The position numbers were made by a program, and so were the translations under genes. Positions 8,518 to 17,664 of a stretch of 64,000 nt of DNA are shown one piece after another (within the stretch, counting starts at the first letter, position 1; every line of letters starts with the position of its first letter). Source of the stretch: Fibrobacterota bacterium (GTDB lineage: Bacteria > Fibrobacterota > Fibrobacteria > UBA11236); contig JAEKLQ010000054.1 of the NCBI GenBank assembly GCA_019509785.1, positions 1 to 64,000 on the forward strand. Direction: 5' to 3'. The notes beneath the pieces are model-generated. The model did not search any database, was not told where the DNA came from, and saw only the letters and a list, made by a program, of their open reading frames with translations.

Positions 8518-9633
8518 GTGGCTGATCCCAAGAAAACCCCGCTTTACGATATCCATGTGGCCTTGGGGGCCAAGATGGTTCCCTTCGCAGGCTTCAGCAT
8601 GCCGGTCCAATATTCCGGCATCCGCCAGGAGCACGATGCCGTACGCAAGACGGTCGGCCTGTTCGACGTTTCCCATATGGGTAACTTCTTCGTGACCGGG
8701 AAGGGATCCAAGGGTTTCCTGCAACGGGCCACGGTCAATGACGTGGATAAGCTGAAGGACATGGACGTCCAATACTCGGCTTTGTGCTATCCGAACGGAA
8801 CCGTGGTGGACGATATCCTGGTTTATCGCCTGGGTCCGGAGCGTTTCAAATTGGTCGTCAATGCCAGCAATATCGAGAAGGACTACGCGTGGCTGGAGAG
8901 CCTACGGAAGGCGGATCCGGAGGGCGCGGGAGTCGAGCTCTTGGACGCCAGCGCGGAGCTGGGGATCCTGTCCCTGCAAGGCCCGCATGCGTTGGCCGTC
9001 GCGGCTGCTGTCATGCAAAGCGATCCTGCGAAGGTGGCCACCTACAAGGCCGGTTTTGGAAAGGTGCTGGGCGCGGACATGCTTTACAGCCGCACCGGGT
9101 ATACCGGGGAGGATGGTTTCGAATTCTTCCCCGAAAACCGGCTTTTGCCCGGCCTATGGAAGGCATTATTGGAAGCGGGATCCCGCTATGATATCCTACC
9201 GATAGGGCTGGGGGCCCGGGATACCCTTCGCTTGGAGGCGGGCTATTCCCTGTATGGGCACGAACTCACCGACAAGACTAATCTCATCGAAGCCGGGCTG
9301 GGCTGGATCACCGCATTGGATAAGGGCGATTTCACGGGACGGTCGGGCCTCGCGCCCAAGGCGCAGCCGGGCGGCATGGAGCGGAAGGTGGTCGGACTGG
9401 AAATGCTCGAACTCGCCATCCCGCGCGAAGGCGTGGTGGTGCGGGCGGGCGGGAAGGATGCCGGCGTGGTGACCTCGGGCACCATGTCGCCGACCCTGGG
9501 CAAAGGCATCGCCATGGCCTACGTGTCTATGCCCTTCGCGAAAACGGGAACCGAAGTGGAAGTGATGATCCGGGACGTGGCCAAGCGCGCCAAGGTCGTT
9601 CCGAGGCATTTCTACAAGCGCGCCAAGACCTAG
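8518..9633 (+). CDS. gcvT: Glycine cleavage system T protein (aminomethyltransferase)
   Basis: Transfers the methylene group from the aminomethyl-lipoyl H protein to tetrahydrofolate, releasing ammonia. The GTG 8518 start follows AAGGAG by 4 bp and gives 371 residues, typical for GcvT, beginning ADPKKTPLYDIHVALGAKMVPFAGF as in the family. Other family blocks are VGLFDVSHMGNFFVTG, the central YTGEDGFEFF and LGARDTLRLEAGYSLYGHEL. The C-terminal GcvT domain ends in PRHFYKR. gcvH and gcvP are not in the window. ftsK starts 10 bp downstream, so the two may share a transcript. Confidence 0.95.
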   Translation: MADPKKTPLYDIHVALGAKMVPFAGFSMPVQYSGIRQEHDAVRKTVGLFDVSHMGNFFVTGKGSKGFLQRATVNDVDKLKDMDVQYSALCYPNGTVVDDILVYRLGPERFKLVVNASNIEKDYAWLESLRKADPEGAGVELLDASAELGILSLQGPHALAVAAAVMQSDPAKVATYKAGFGKVLGADMLYSRTGYTGEDGFEFFPENRLLPGLWKALLEAGSRYDILPIGLGARDTLRLEAGYSLYGHELTDKTNLIEAGLGWITALDKGDFTGRSGLAPKAQPGGMERKVVGLEMLELAIPREGVVVRAGGKDAGVVTSGTMSPTLGKGIAMAYVSMPFAKTGTEVEVMIRDVAKRAKVVPRHFYKRAKT

Positions 9634-9643
9634 AGGGGGATCC

Positions 9644-12544
9644 TTGTCGATCAAGATCGAGAAGCGGAAGGCGAAAAAGCCAGGTAGGAACGGAGCGAGC
9701 CCGTCCAAGGCGAAGGGAAAGGCCCAGCCATCCGAGGACGAGGATGAGGAGCGGGGCCATTCGCTTCTGCGCGAAGGCTGGGGCCTGCTGCTGCTTTCGA
9801 TCTCCCTGGTCACCGTCATTTCCCTCCTCTCCAACTTCGCCGAACCGGGAGGGGTCAATCTCCTCGGACCCTACCTCGGAAACTGGTGGGCGGATACCCT
9901 CAACCAATTCGCGGGAAGCCTACCGGTCATCTTCTTGGTCGCGGCCGTGGCGGTGTTCGGATTCAAACTGACCCTTTCCCGTGTCATGCTTCCCCTGCGC
10001 CTGGTGCTGGCTTTGGCATTGCTCTTCGTCGGGTCGGCGGTACTGCTTAGCATCCGCAATATCGGGCAGAGCATCCTACGGCCTTCCGATTACGTGATGA
10101 CGGGCGGATATCTGGGCAATTTCATCGTGCACAAGGCTTTCATTCCCGTCTTCGGGACCGGGCAGTTCGGGCCTTATCTGATCATCGCCATCGCTCTCCT
10201 CTTCGTCGTCATCTGGGGCTTCCGCATGAGCGTGGTGCAGGTTTCGGAAAAATCCGCCGCGTCCATCGTCTTCGTGGGAAGGCCCTTCTTCTCGGGATTA
10301 CGGCGGCTATGGGCGAAGGAGGAGGACGAATCCGGGGAAGGGGAAATCCCGGAGGCCGAAAAGGCCGCCGAGGAGATCGCGAAAGCCCGGGCCCTCGGTA
10401 AGGTCGAACGCGGGCGCATCCCGAAAATCCCCTTGCCTATCGCGGAAGCGGAGGAGCCCAAGCCCGAAGGCCGTCGCAAGCGCGGCGGCGCGGCGGAGGA
10501 GGAACGTTTCCCCACCGGGCCCGTGCCCAAAGGAGCCGTGTTTTCGGCCCACAACGTGATCGGCGGGCCGCTCGACGAGATTGATGCGGAAGAAGAAGAC
10601 CCGCTCGCCGGCCTCGATCTGAACGATCCACTGGCCGTGCGTAAGATGCGCGACCTGGATCTGGAACGCAAGCGCGTGAACGAATTGAACGAGTGGGAGC
10701 AAAAGACGCGCGATCCCGAGATCGCGGGATTGCTCCGCAAGCAGAAGGCCAAGGCCGAGGAGCGCGTGGCGCGCCTGGAGCATGAGACGGAAGCCGTTAT
10801 CGAAGCGCGGGCGGAGAACCCGGAAGCCGATGCGGACGAAAATGATTCCCTGAAGGGCAAGAAGAAAGGCCGCAAGAAAGGGAAGGACCAAGGCGAGGTC
10901 GAGTCCCTCAACAAGGTCGCGGCAGAAACCGATGAGGCGGATGCGCCCGTTCCCATCAAAAGGCAATCCGACGATAAGTACGTCCTGGCCGGCGACGAAG
11001 CGGCTGACGAGGCGGCCCACACGACCGAAGAGGGCGCCCCGGCAAAACCGCCCAAGCCCGAAGTCAAATACGATCCCTATCGCGTGCCCACCTTCGACGA
11101 GATTTTTTCCGATCCGCCCAAGCAGCCGTTGGAGTTCACGGAAGAGGAGTTGCGCGAACAGTCCAAGCTGCTGGAAGATCAGCTCATCAATTTCAAGGTC
11201 ATGGGTAAGGTGGTCCAGATCTGCCCGGGCCCGGTCATCACCCGCTACGAGGTGGAGCTCGCCCCAGGCGTGAAGGTGAGCCGCATTTCCACCCTCGCCG
11301 ACGATTTGGCCTTGGCCCTGCGCGCCAAAAGCATCCGCATCCTGGCGCCTATCCCCGGCAAATCGGTGGTGGGCATCGAGGTGCCCAACCGCAAGGCCCA
11401 GATCGTGTATATCAAGGAGATCCTCAAGGCGCCGGAGTTCGCCACGGAAGAGGATACCCTTAAGATCACCCTGGGCAAGACCATCGCCGGCGAACCTTAC
11501 GTGATGGACCTGACGCGCGCCCCGCATCTGCTCATCGCCGGCCAGACGGGTTCGGGCAAATCGGTTTGCATCAACAGCATCATGGCCTCTTTCCTGTGCT
11601 CGAAGACGCCGGACGAGTTGCGTATGATCCTGGTCGATCCCAAGGTCGTAGAGCTCAAGCCCTACGATTCCATCCCGCATCTGCTTTACCCCGTCATCAC
11701 CCAACCGGACGTGGCGGTGGCCGGGCTCAAGTGGTCCACCTACGAGATGGACCGCCGCTACGAGGTGCTGGCCCAATGCGGCGTCCGTAACATCAAGGGT
11801 TTCAATACCAAAGTCAGGGCCGGGCAATTGCCCGATACGCTGGATGCCGAGGACAAGCGCATCATGCCTTACATCGTCATCATCATCGACGAGTTGGCGG
11901 ATCTGATGATGGTCGCCGGCAAGGAAGTGGAAACCAATATCGCCCGCATCGCCCAGAAGGCGCGCGCGGTGGGGATCCACCTCATCCTCGCGACCCAGCG
12001 CCCGTCGACCAACGTCATCACCGGTACCATCAAGGCCAATCTGCCCACGCGTATCAGCTTCCAGGTGGCCAGCCAGATCGACGCGCGCACCATCATGGAC
12101 AAGATGGGGGCCGAGAAATTGCTGGGCCGCGGCGACATGCTTTTCCGGCCCATCGAGTTCCCGGAGCCGGTCCGTTTGCACGGCTGTTTCCTGGACGACG
12201 CCCAAGCCGAAAAACTGGCCTCCGCGGCCTCGGAACAGTTCGTGAACTATCCCCAAATCCAATCCTTCAACCTGGAAGATGACCCGGGGGCCCAAGCGGG
12301 CAACGACGAGCCGCGCGATGAAAAATTCCGTGAAGCCGCCGAGTTGGTGGTGCAGGTGAAGCAGGCCTCGGTTTCCCTATTGCAGCGTCGCTTGGGCATC
12401 GGCTATGCCCGTTCGGGCCGCCTGGTGGATCAGTTGGAGCGGGCGGGGATTGTGGGCAAGGAGCGGGGTTCCAAGCCCAGGGACGTGCTGATGGATCCGG
12501 ATGAATTGCAGTCTTTTTTGTCTTCGGGCCTCAACGACGATTGA
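9644..12544 (+). CDS. ftsK: DNA translocase FtsK/SpoIIIE
   Basis: Septum-anchored ATPase that pumps chromosomal DNA and supports dimer resolution at division. 966 residues from TTG 9644, preceded by AGGGGGA. Layout: basic/acidic head (1-40), four hydrophobic segments (about 45-65, 90-110, 120-142, 175-195), a long charged linker (about 220-490, rich in Glu/Lys/Ala), the motor with Walker A GQTGSGKS near 633-640 and Walker B IIIDELADLMM, and a C-terminal gamma winged helix (about 895-966, with RRLGIGYARSGRLVDQLE). The gamma domain implies recognition of KOPS-like sites. gcvT lies 10 bp upstream. Confidence 0.97.
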   Translation: MSIKIEKRKAKKPGRNGASPSKAKGKAQPSEDEDEERGHSLLREGWGLLLLSISLVTVISLLSNFAEPGGVNLLGPYLGNWWADTLNQFAGSLPVIFLVAAVAVFGFKLTLSRVMLPLRLVLALALLFVGSAVLLSIRNIGQSILRPSDYVMTGGYLGNFIVHKAFIPVFGTGQFGPYLIIAIALLFVVIWGFRMSVVQVSEKSAASIVFVGRPFFSGLRRLWAKEEDESGEGEIPEAEKAAEEIAKARALGKVERGRIPKIPLPIAEAEEPKPEGRRKRGGAAEEERFPTGPVPKGAVFSAHNVIGGPLDEIDAEEEDPLAGLDLNDPLAVRKMRDLDLERKRVNELNEWEQKTRDPEIAGLLRKQKAKAEERVARLEHETEAVIEARAENPEADADENDSLKGKKKGRKKGKDQGEVESLNKVAAETDEADAPVPIKRQSDDKYVLAGDEAADEAAHTTEEGAPAKPPKPEVKYDPYRVPTFDEIFSDPPKQPLEFTEEELREQSKLLEDQLINFKVMGKVVQICPGPVITRYEVELAPGVKVSRISTLADDLALALRAKSIRILAPIPGKSVVGIEVPNRKAQIVYIKEILKAPEFATEEDTLKITLGKTIAGEPYVMDLTRAPHLLIAGQTGSGKSVCINSIMASFLCSKTPDELRMILVDPKVVELKPYDSIPHLLYPVITQPDVAVAGLKWSTYEMDRRYEVLAQCGVRNIKGFNTKVRAGQLPDTLDAEDKRIMPYIVIIIDELADLMMVAGKEVETNIARIAQKARAVGIHLILATQRPSTNVITGTIKANLPTRISFQVASQIDARTIMDKMGAEKLLGRGDMLFRPIEFPEPVRLHGCFLDDAQAEKLASAASEQFVNYPQIQSFNLEDDPGAQAGNDEPRDEKFREAAELVVQVKQASVSLLQRRLGIGYARSGRLVDQLERAGIVGKERGSKPRDVLMDPDELQSFLSSGLNDD

Positions 12545-12631
12545 TCGGCTGGCCCTGCCGCGGGGCTTCGCGCAGGCTCAGGCTTTCCGCTTTCGATTGT
12601 ATTCGGCTTCCGGTCGCCGCGGATGCGTGGG

Positions 12632-12668
12632 CGGCCCGCTAAAGGATGGCGGCATTCCGAGCGGGCCG
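12632..12668. terminator. GC-rich hairpin downstream of ftsK
   Basis: A 9-bp perfect stem (CGGCCCGCT with AGCGGGCCG) encloses a 19-base loop about 90 bp after the ftsK stop. It lacks a T-run, so factor-independent termination is not certain. Confidence 0.35.
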
Positions 12669-12734
12669 GTAGGGATTGCGATTCCTTGGTTCTTGCGCGG
12701 TCACCCTCCGGTCCCATTCCCGTTGCGGAATATT

Positions 12735-12763
12735 TTGCTCCCGTTGATTTCGGAAATTATTTA
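12735..12763 (+). promoter_or_regulatory. Candidate sigma70-type promoter for the peroxiredoxin gene
   Basis: TTGCTC and TATTTA separated by 17 bp, ending 25 bp before ATG 12789. The same -35-like TTGCTC with a 17-bp spacer appears before the HU gene. The surrounding 60 bp is clearly more AT-rich than the average here. Confidence 0.45.
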
Positions 12764-12788
12764 ACCCGACATCTATCAGGAGGTCCCC

Positions 12789-13427
12789 ATGTCTTTACCT
12801 CTCGGATCCACAGCCCCGGATTTCACGCAGAATTCCAGCCGGGGGAAGCTTCATTTCTACGACTACATCAACGGCAAATGGGCCATTTTCTTTTCCCATC
12901 CCGCGGATTTCACGCCGGTGTGCACCACCGAGCTGGGGATGACCGCCAAGCTCCAGCCGGAATTCGCCAAACGCAACGCCGTCGTGATCGCGCTCTCCGT
13001 GGATAGCGAACAATCGCACAAGGGATGGATCCCCGACATCGAGGAAACCCAAAATTGCAAGATCGATTTCCCCATCATCGCGGACGAGGATAAGAGCGTT
13101 TCCACCCTGTACGGAATGTTCCAGCCCACGGCGAACGACAAGTTCACGGTCCGGTCGGTGTTCTTCATCGATCCCAACAAGAAGATCCGCGCCAACATCA
13201 CCTATCCCGCCTCGACGGGCCGCAATTTCCAGGAAATCCTGCGCGTGCTGGATTCCTTGCAGCTTACCGACAATTACAAGGTGGCCACTCCCGTGGATTG
13301 GAAAGACGGCCAGGACGTGGTGATCGCGCCCGCCTTGCAGGATCCGGAAGACTTGAAGAAGCGTTTCCCGAAGGGGTGGAAGGTCGTGAAACCGTACTTG
13401 CGGATGACGCCGCAGCCGAATAAGTAG
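12789..13427 (+). CDS. Peroxiredoxin, 1-Cys (Prx6) type
   Basis: Thiol peroxidase that reduces hydrogen peroxide and organic peroxides in the cytoplasm. 212 residues, as usual for the Prx6 group (about 210-220). The peroxidatic cysteine is Cys45 in HPADFTPVCTTELG. The long C-terminal arm of Prx6 proteins is present (PVDWKDGQDVVIAPAL ... FPKGWKVVKPYLR). A second cysteine (ETQNCKIDFP, about residue 90) is not at the position of a typical 2-Cys resolving residue. The start has a strong AGGAGG site 6 bp upstream and a good promoter candidate. The gene appears to be monocistronic. Confidence 0.94.
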   Translation: MSLPLGSTAPDFTQNSSRGKLHFYDYINGKWAIFFSHPADFTPVCTTELGMTAKLQPEFAKRNAVVIALSVDSEQSHKGWIPDIEETQNCKIDFPIIADEDKSVSTLYGMFQPTANDKFTVRSVFFIDPNKKIRANITYPASTGRNFQEILRVLDSLQLTDNYKVATPVDWKDGQDVVIAPALQDPEDLKKRFPKGWKVVKPYLRMTPQPNK

Positions 13428-13488
13428 CGGAGCTCTCCGCGGATAGCGAACCTTTTAATAACCAAATAAAATGGTTCTGTACCCGGCG

Positions 13489-14796
13489 CTACGTTCCCTT
13501 TCCGGGGGATGGGGCCTGGGTCCAGGAGGCGGAAACCTTCTCCAAATTGGCCTGCAGGCGATCCAGGATTTCCATGTTTTGCAGATAGATGTTATCGCCC
13601 TTCGGCCATCTCAGGCCTTGGAAGGCATAGGCGAGGATACGAATGCCCAGGCGGGCGTTCTCCCGGCTGCCATAGGCTTCCGCCAGGCCATCCGGGATCC
13701 TCCCGGGATTAATGGTGGCGATCCCGTTGGAGGCGAATATAAGCAGGGTCGGGATCCGTTCGTATTCCACGTGGCTTTTTTGCTTCCGGTTGGCCTCCTC
13801 GAATAGGGCCCGAAAGAAAACGACTTCGCCCCGTACCTTGGCGAGAACGTCGAGCCTGCCTTCTAACTTACGATTGCGCAGAGGGGCGAGAAGGGGAACT
13901 GCATCCTTTCCGAAGCAAGCGGTATCCGCAAGGCTATACGGATCATGGAAAAAACATCCCCGGATCGATTGGGACCCTTGCCGCTCCATGTCGTCCAAAA
14001 GCATGCTATAGTCCGCCAATACTTCCAGGTCCTTCCAATCCCGCGCTTCCGGAAAAAGCAGGATTATTCCTTCTTGCGTCCGTATGGCCTTCGCGAACAT
14101 CCGCCGATATCCCTTGAGGTAGTCCATGGATTCCAAGGTGGAGGCCAAGTCCATGGCTTCGTTCTTGTCCATGCCCTCGTAATAAAGTTCATGATGATTC
14201 TTGCCGACAATGACCTTCTCGCCCCGCATATCCGGCATCAGCATCAAGGCCGCGCCATAGAAGAGGGCTTCCAACATCAAGCCGGCCAAGATGAATCGGG
14301 AAGCGGCGAAGAGGCTTTCCCTGACGGCGCCGCCATCGAGGAATTCGGTGATCTGTTCCTTTTGGTAGGCGATGAAGGCCATTTCCAGGAGGAAAGGCGG
14401 GAAAAGTTTCGCATAGGCTGGAAGATCCTTCCCGAAATACCGGTAGGTCAACCAATAGAGGAAGGGATAGTAGGCGAGAATGGCGAGGGTGCCGGATATC
14501 AGGGTTCTTCGGGCCCTATCGAATTCCTGCAATTCCAGGAAGTTCCGATGCACGATGAATAAGCCGGCGATAGGTCCCCCTGCCAGAGTAGCCAGGGAAA
14601 GTTTCGCCTCGGTGAAGAGCTTGGAAAAGCCGTAACTACGTACTTGGCCATCGGGATCGGGATCATGGGCGAGAGGCATACCGGGACTTTCGCATGGGGA
14701 CGGACGCGGCGCGGCGCTGCGATCATTGCACGATAGCAATTGTTCCCGGAAAGCATCCTGGGCGGGTATCAATTCCCTATTTGCGAAGCCGTCCAA
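13489..14796 (-). CDS. Membrane-associated protein of unknown function
   Basis: 435 residues from TTG 14796; ATG 14679 would give 396 residues and remove a 39-residue head without structure. The N-terminal half has about four hydrophobic segments (LSLATLAGGPIAGLFIV, LISGTLAILAYYPFLYWL, LFPPFLLEMAFIAY, FILAGLMLEALFYGAALMLM). The C-terminal ~220 residues are soluble, with charged helices and the block RIPTLLIFASNGIATINPG. No catalytic motif or family is recognised. With the TTG start it overlaps the upstream gene by 28 bp, so the two are probably one transcript. Confidence 0.7.
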   Translation of the reverse strand: MDGFANRELIPAQDAFREQLLSCNDRSAAPRPSPCESPGMPLAHDPDPDGQVRSYGFSKLFTEAKLSLATLAGGPIAGLFIVHRNFLELQEFDRARRTLISGTLAILAYYPFLYWLTYRYFGKDLPAYAKLFPPFLLEMAFIAYQKEQITEFLDGGAVRESLFAASRFILAGLMLEALFYGAALMLMPDMRGEKVIVGKNHHELYYEGMDKNEAMDLASTLESMDYLKGYRRMFAKAIRTQEGIILLFPEARDWKDLEVLADYSMLLDDMERQGSQSIRGCFFHDPYSLADTACFGKDAVPLLAPLRNRKLEGRLDVLAKVRGEVVFFRALFEEANRKQKSHVEYERIPTLLIFASNGIATINPGRIPDGLAEAYGSRENARLGIRILAYAFQGLRWPKGDNIYLQNMEILDRLQANLEKVSASWTQAPSPGKGT

Positions 14797-15206
14797 TCAT
14801 GCGTTTCCGGGTCGGCTTGCCCGCATGCGTTCCCGGAATGCAGGCATGACCTGCAGAAAACCGTCCGGCAGAGATGCAAAGCCCCTTTGGCGCGGAAATA
14901 GGCGGCAACGGAACAAGGCGAACCGGAGGCCGGCTCGGTAGGCCATCGCAGGCTCTCGCCCGCGCGCGCGATCGTCTCCAATGCGGATTCCGCGCTCATG
15001 CCCATCTTGGTCATGGCCCGGTAGAACGACAGGCATATGGAGGGGAACCGCAAGTTGGCGGCCCGTACCTTTACCCCTTCCGCGTCGCCGGCATCGGCTT
15101 CGAATTCCCAGAGGGATTCTTCCATCACCTGCGCGAAGGCGTCGGCGGGTAACCGGGTCTTCAGAACGGTTTCGAGGGCCAGGAAAAATGGCTTAGTCGT
15201 TTGCAT
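14769..15206 (-). CDS. Unknown cysteine-rich protein, faint L-2-amino-thiazoline hydrolase-like pattern
   Basis: 145 residues from ATG 15206 (MQTTKPFFLALETVLK); the longer frame to 15257 adds an unlikely head. The core SICLSFYRAMTKMGMSAESALETI and CSVAAYFRAKGALHLC...FC recall the small family containing L-2-amino-thiazoline-4-carboxylate hydrolase-like proteins, which often end with a Cys-containing strand. Here the last ~35 residues do not match that pattern and may be altered by a frameshift. The assignment is weak. It overlaps the downstream membrane-protein gene. Confidence 0.55.
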   Translation of the reverse strand: MQTTKPFFLALETVLKTRLPADAFAQVMEESLWEFEADAGDAEGVKVRAANLRFPSICLSFYRAMTKMGMSAESALETIARAGESLRWPTEPASGSPCSVAAYFRAKGALHLCRTVFCRSCLHSGNACGQADPETHDWTASQIGN

Positions 15207-15424
15207 ACGCCAAACTCCGGATACGGGCACGAATATTGGTCGCAAAGCCCGCGCCATTCATCGAACCGGCCCGGACAACCGAAATCGGGCGCAATTGCCG
15301 GGTCGGCCCGGGAGTTGTTCCCGGACCCTTTGACACATTGGCAGCTCGATGGCGTTGCGGCATCTAAAAGCGCAAGGCGGCGAACCTATTCCTGAGCGGT
15401 GAAGTCGAGGCAAAGGCCGAGGGG

Positions 15425-16450
15425 TTACAGCAATTCCTCTTGGGATGGGCCGGGAGCAGGAGGGATCAATCCCAAATGGCGATAGGCGTTGGCGGTGGCC
15501 AGGCGGCCGCGGGGCGTGCGCTTCAGGAAACCGCATTGGATGAGGTAGGGTTCATAAACCTCCTCCAGGGTTTCCGTTTCTTCGCCGATGGACGCGCCCA
15601 AGGTGGAAAGGCCCACGGGGCCGCCTTCGAACTTATGGATAATCGTATTGAGGATGGTGCGGTCCATTTCGTCGAGGCCCAAGGGATCGATGCCCAGCAT
15701 GTCCAAGGTTTTCTGTACGATGGCCTCGGTGACGAGGACGGTGCCCTTCACCTGGGCCACGTCGCGGCAACGGCGTAGCACGCGATTGCCCACGCGCGGC
15801 GTACCGCGGCAGCGCGCGGCCAGGAGGTCGACGCCTTCCGGGGACAGTTCGACCTTGAGGATACGGGCCGAGCGGGCGAGGATTCGTTTCATCTCGGCGA
15901 CGGAATAGGTTTCCAGTCGGAAGGTCATGCCGAAGCGATCGCGCAGGGGAGAGGTCAGCATACCCGTGCGCGTGGTGGCTCCCACCAGGGTGAAGCGTTT
16001 CAAGGGCAGGTTTATGCACTTGGCCGAAGGGCCCGACTCGAGCATGATGTCGATCTTGAAATCTTCCATCGCGGGGTAGAGGAATTCCTCTATCACCCGG
16101 CTGATGCGATGGATTTCGTCGATGAAGAGGACGTCGTTCACCTCGAGATTGGTCAAGATCCCGGCCAACTCCGAAGGCTTATCCAGGGCGGGCCCCGAAG
16201 TGATCTTGAGATTCGCGCCCATTTCCTTGGCGATGATATGGGCCAAGGTGGTCTTGCCCAGGCCGGGAGGCCCGGCGAACAAAATATGGTCGATCGATTC
16301 CCTGCGGTCCCGCGCCGCCTGGAGGAACACGCCCAGGCTTTCCTTGAGCTTCTCCTGGCCGATGAAGTCGGCCAAGGTGGCCGGCCTTAGGGAGACGTCC
16401 TGTTCGGGGTCGTCGCCGAATTGCTCGGGTGCGATGATGCGTTCGGCCAT
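15425..16450 (-). CDS. ruvB: Holliday junction branch migration ATPase RuvB
   Basis: AAA+ motor that drives branch migration of Holliday junctions together with RuvA. 341 residues, normal family size. Walker A GPPGLGKTT is at 60-68, Walker B FIDEIHR at 110-115, sensor 1/arginine-finger region in GATTRTGMLTSPLRDRFG, and the winged-helix C-terminus includes GGPVGLSTLGASIGEE. It is the last gene of ruvC-ruvA-ruvB, 9 bp after ruvA. The 15207-15424 stretch beyond its stop has a GC-rich hairpin (about 15300-15328) without a T-run. Confidence 0.98.
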   Translation of the reverse strand: MAERIIAPEQFGDDPEQDVSLRPATLADFIGQEKLKESLGVFLQAARDRRESIDHILFAGPPGLGKTTLAHIIAKEMGANLKITSGPALDKPSELAGILTNLEVNDVLFIDEIHRISRVIEEFLYPAMEDFKIDIMLESGPSAKCINLPLKRFTLVGATTRTGMLTSPLRDRFGMTFRLETYSVAEMKRILARSARILKVELSPEGVDLLAARCRGTPRVGNRVLRRCRDVAQVKGTVLVTEAIVQKTLDMLGIDPLGLDEMDRTILNTIIHKFEGGPVGLSTLGASIGEETETLEEVYEPYLIQCGFLKRTPRGRLATANAYRHLGLIPPAPGPSQEELL

Positions 16451-16459
16451 GGCAACAAT

Positions 16460-17056
16460 CTACACTTCCTGCAGCGCCCGGGTGATGAGCTGGGTGGTTC
16501 CGGCCTTCTCCCCGAGCTTCTCCATGGCCTTCTGCACGGCGGCCTGGGCCGGCCCTTCCTTGACCCCCAAGGTAATCAGGGCCTGCACCGCGTCCCGGGA
16601 TGCTTCATTGTCCTTGGCGGTCGCAGGCGATCCGGTGGGAGGGCGCAAATCCATCTTGGACAAGGAGGCCCGCAAGGAGGCGACCATCACCTCGGCCGTT
16701 TTCTTGCCGATCCCTTTCAAGGCGGTAAGCGAGCTGATGTCCCCGTCGATGATCAGGCGCGCCAATTGCCAAGGAGGAAGCGCGGACAAGATCCGCAAAG
16801 CGAGGCGCGGCCCGATGCCGCTTACGCCCAGCAACTTCAGGAAAAGGGCCCGTTCCAGGTCGTCGCCGAAGCCGTACAATTCCAGCGATTCTTCCCGAAC
16901 GTGAAGATAGGTGAGGAGGTTGACGGTTTCGCCTTCGGCGGGCATGGCCTCGGCGGTGCGCAGGGAAACGTCGACTCCCATGCCCACGCCGCCCACGTCG
17001 ATGACCAGGCGGGCCGGCTGCTTCTGGGCCAAGCGCCCGCGGAGGAATTCGATCAT
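16460..17056 (-). CDS. ruvA: Holliday junction-binding protein RuvA
   Basis: Tetrameric junction-binding subunit that loads RuvB. 198 residues (family about 190-205). The N-terminal OB fold starts MIEFLRGRLAQKQPARLVIDVGGVG. Two helix-hairpin-helix motifs follow (LLGVSGIGPRLALRIL and LKGIGKKTAEVMV), then a small C-terminal domain that contacts RuvB (VQALITLGVKEGPAQAAV). It lies between ruvC (25 bp upstream) and ruvB (9 bp downstream). Confidence 0.97.
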   Translation of the reverse strand: MIEFLRGRLAQKQPARLVIDVGGVGMGVDVSLRTAEAMPAEGETVNLLTYLHVREESLELYGFGDDLERALFLKLLGVSGIGPRLALRILSALPPWQLARLIIDGDISSLTALKGIGKKTAEVMVASLRASLSKMDLRPPTGSPATAKDNEASRDAVQALITLGVKEGPAQAAVQKAMEKLGEKAGTTQLITRALQEV

Positions 17057-17081
17057 GACTGGGAAATTAGAAAGATGGGGT

Positions 17082-17555
17082 TTATCGCCGCGCCTGGATC
17101 AGATGGCAAAAGGCGATGGCCAAGGCGTCGGCGGCATCCGATGGGGTGGGGGGCGCTTTAAGTTGCAGATGGCTCTGGATCAGGGTCGCCACCCTTTCCT
17201 TGGTGGCGTTGCCTTTCCCCACGGTCGCTTTTTTTACCAGGCTCGGGGCGTATTCCGACACGGGTATGCCCAGGCTCTGGGCCGCCACCATCACCGCCCC
17301 GCGCGCATGGCCGAGGATGAGCGCCGAGCGCGCGAACTTGGCGTGGAAGATGCTTTCCAAGGCCAGATGCGCGGGCCGGTAGGTTTCCATCAAGGACCGC
17401 AGTTCGCGGTGGATTTTCTCCAGGCGGAGGGGCAGGGGAGAGCCGTCGGTATTGCGTATGACCCCGTATTCGAGGACGCGGATGCGCTCGCCGCGCTTTT
17501 CCAGGAAGGCGTAACCCGTGCGGATGGTTCCCGGATCGACCCCGAGGACGATCAT
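17082..17555 (-). CDS. ruvC: Crossover junction endodeoxyribonuclease RuvC
   Basis: Resolves Holliday junctions by paired nicking. Started at ATG 17555 (MIVLGVDPGT), because the open frame upstream is Pro/Ala-rich without family similarity; this gives 157 residues, normal for RuvC. The four catalytic acids are present: Asp7 (VDPGT), Glu67 (LALESIF), Asp140 and Asp143 (SDAADALAIAF). First of the ruvCAB group, 109 bp after yebC. Confidence 0.96.
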   Translation of the reverse strand: MIVLGVDPGTIRTGYAFLEKRGERIRVLEYGVIRNTDGSPLPLRLEKIHRELRSLMETYRPAHLALESIFHAKFARSALILGHARGAVMVAAQSLGIPVSEYAPSLVKKATVGKGNATKERVATLIQSHLQLKAPPTPSDAADALAIAFCHLIQARR

Positions 17556-17664
17556 GGAGAAGAGACCGGGAGAGGTTGCCACTGGTGGTGGTCCCGCAGC
17601 TGCTGCGCTTGGGGAGGGGCCGGCGGCGGCCCCGGGCGCATGGCCGGCGAGGCCCGCCTCGGGA

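Noticed and set aside
10307-12295. 662-codon open frame antisense to ftsK
   Set aside because: Shadow of a GC-rich real gene; no ribosome site, no motif, and ftsK is certain on the other strand. The same applies to long antisense frames over gpmI (4154-5242), the amidase (18381-19994), carA (23480-24727), speA (38445-40103) and the GDPD gene (42047-43372).
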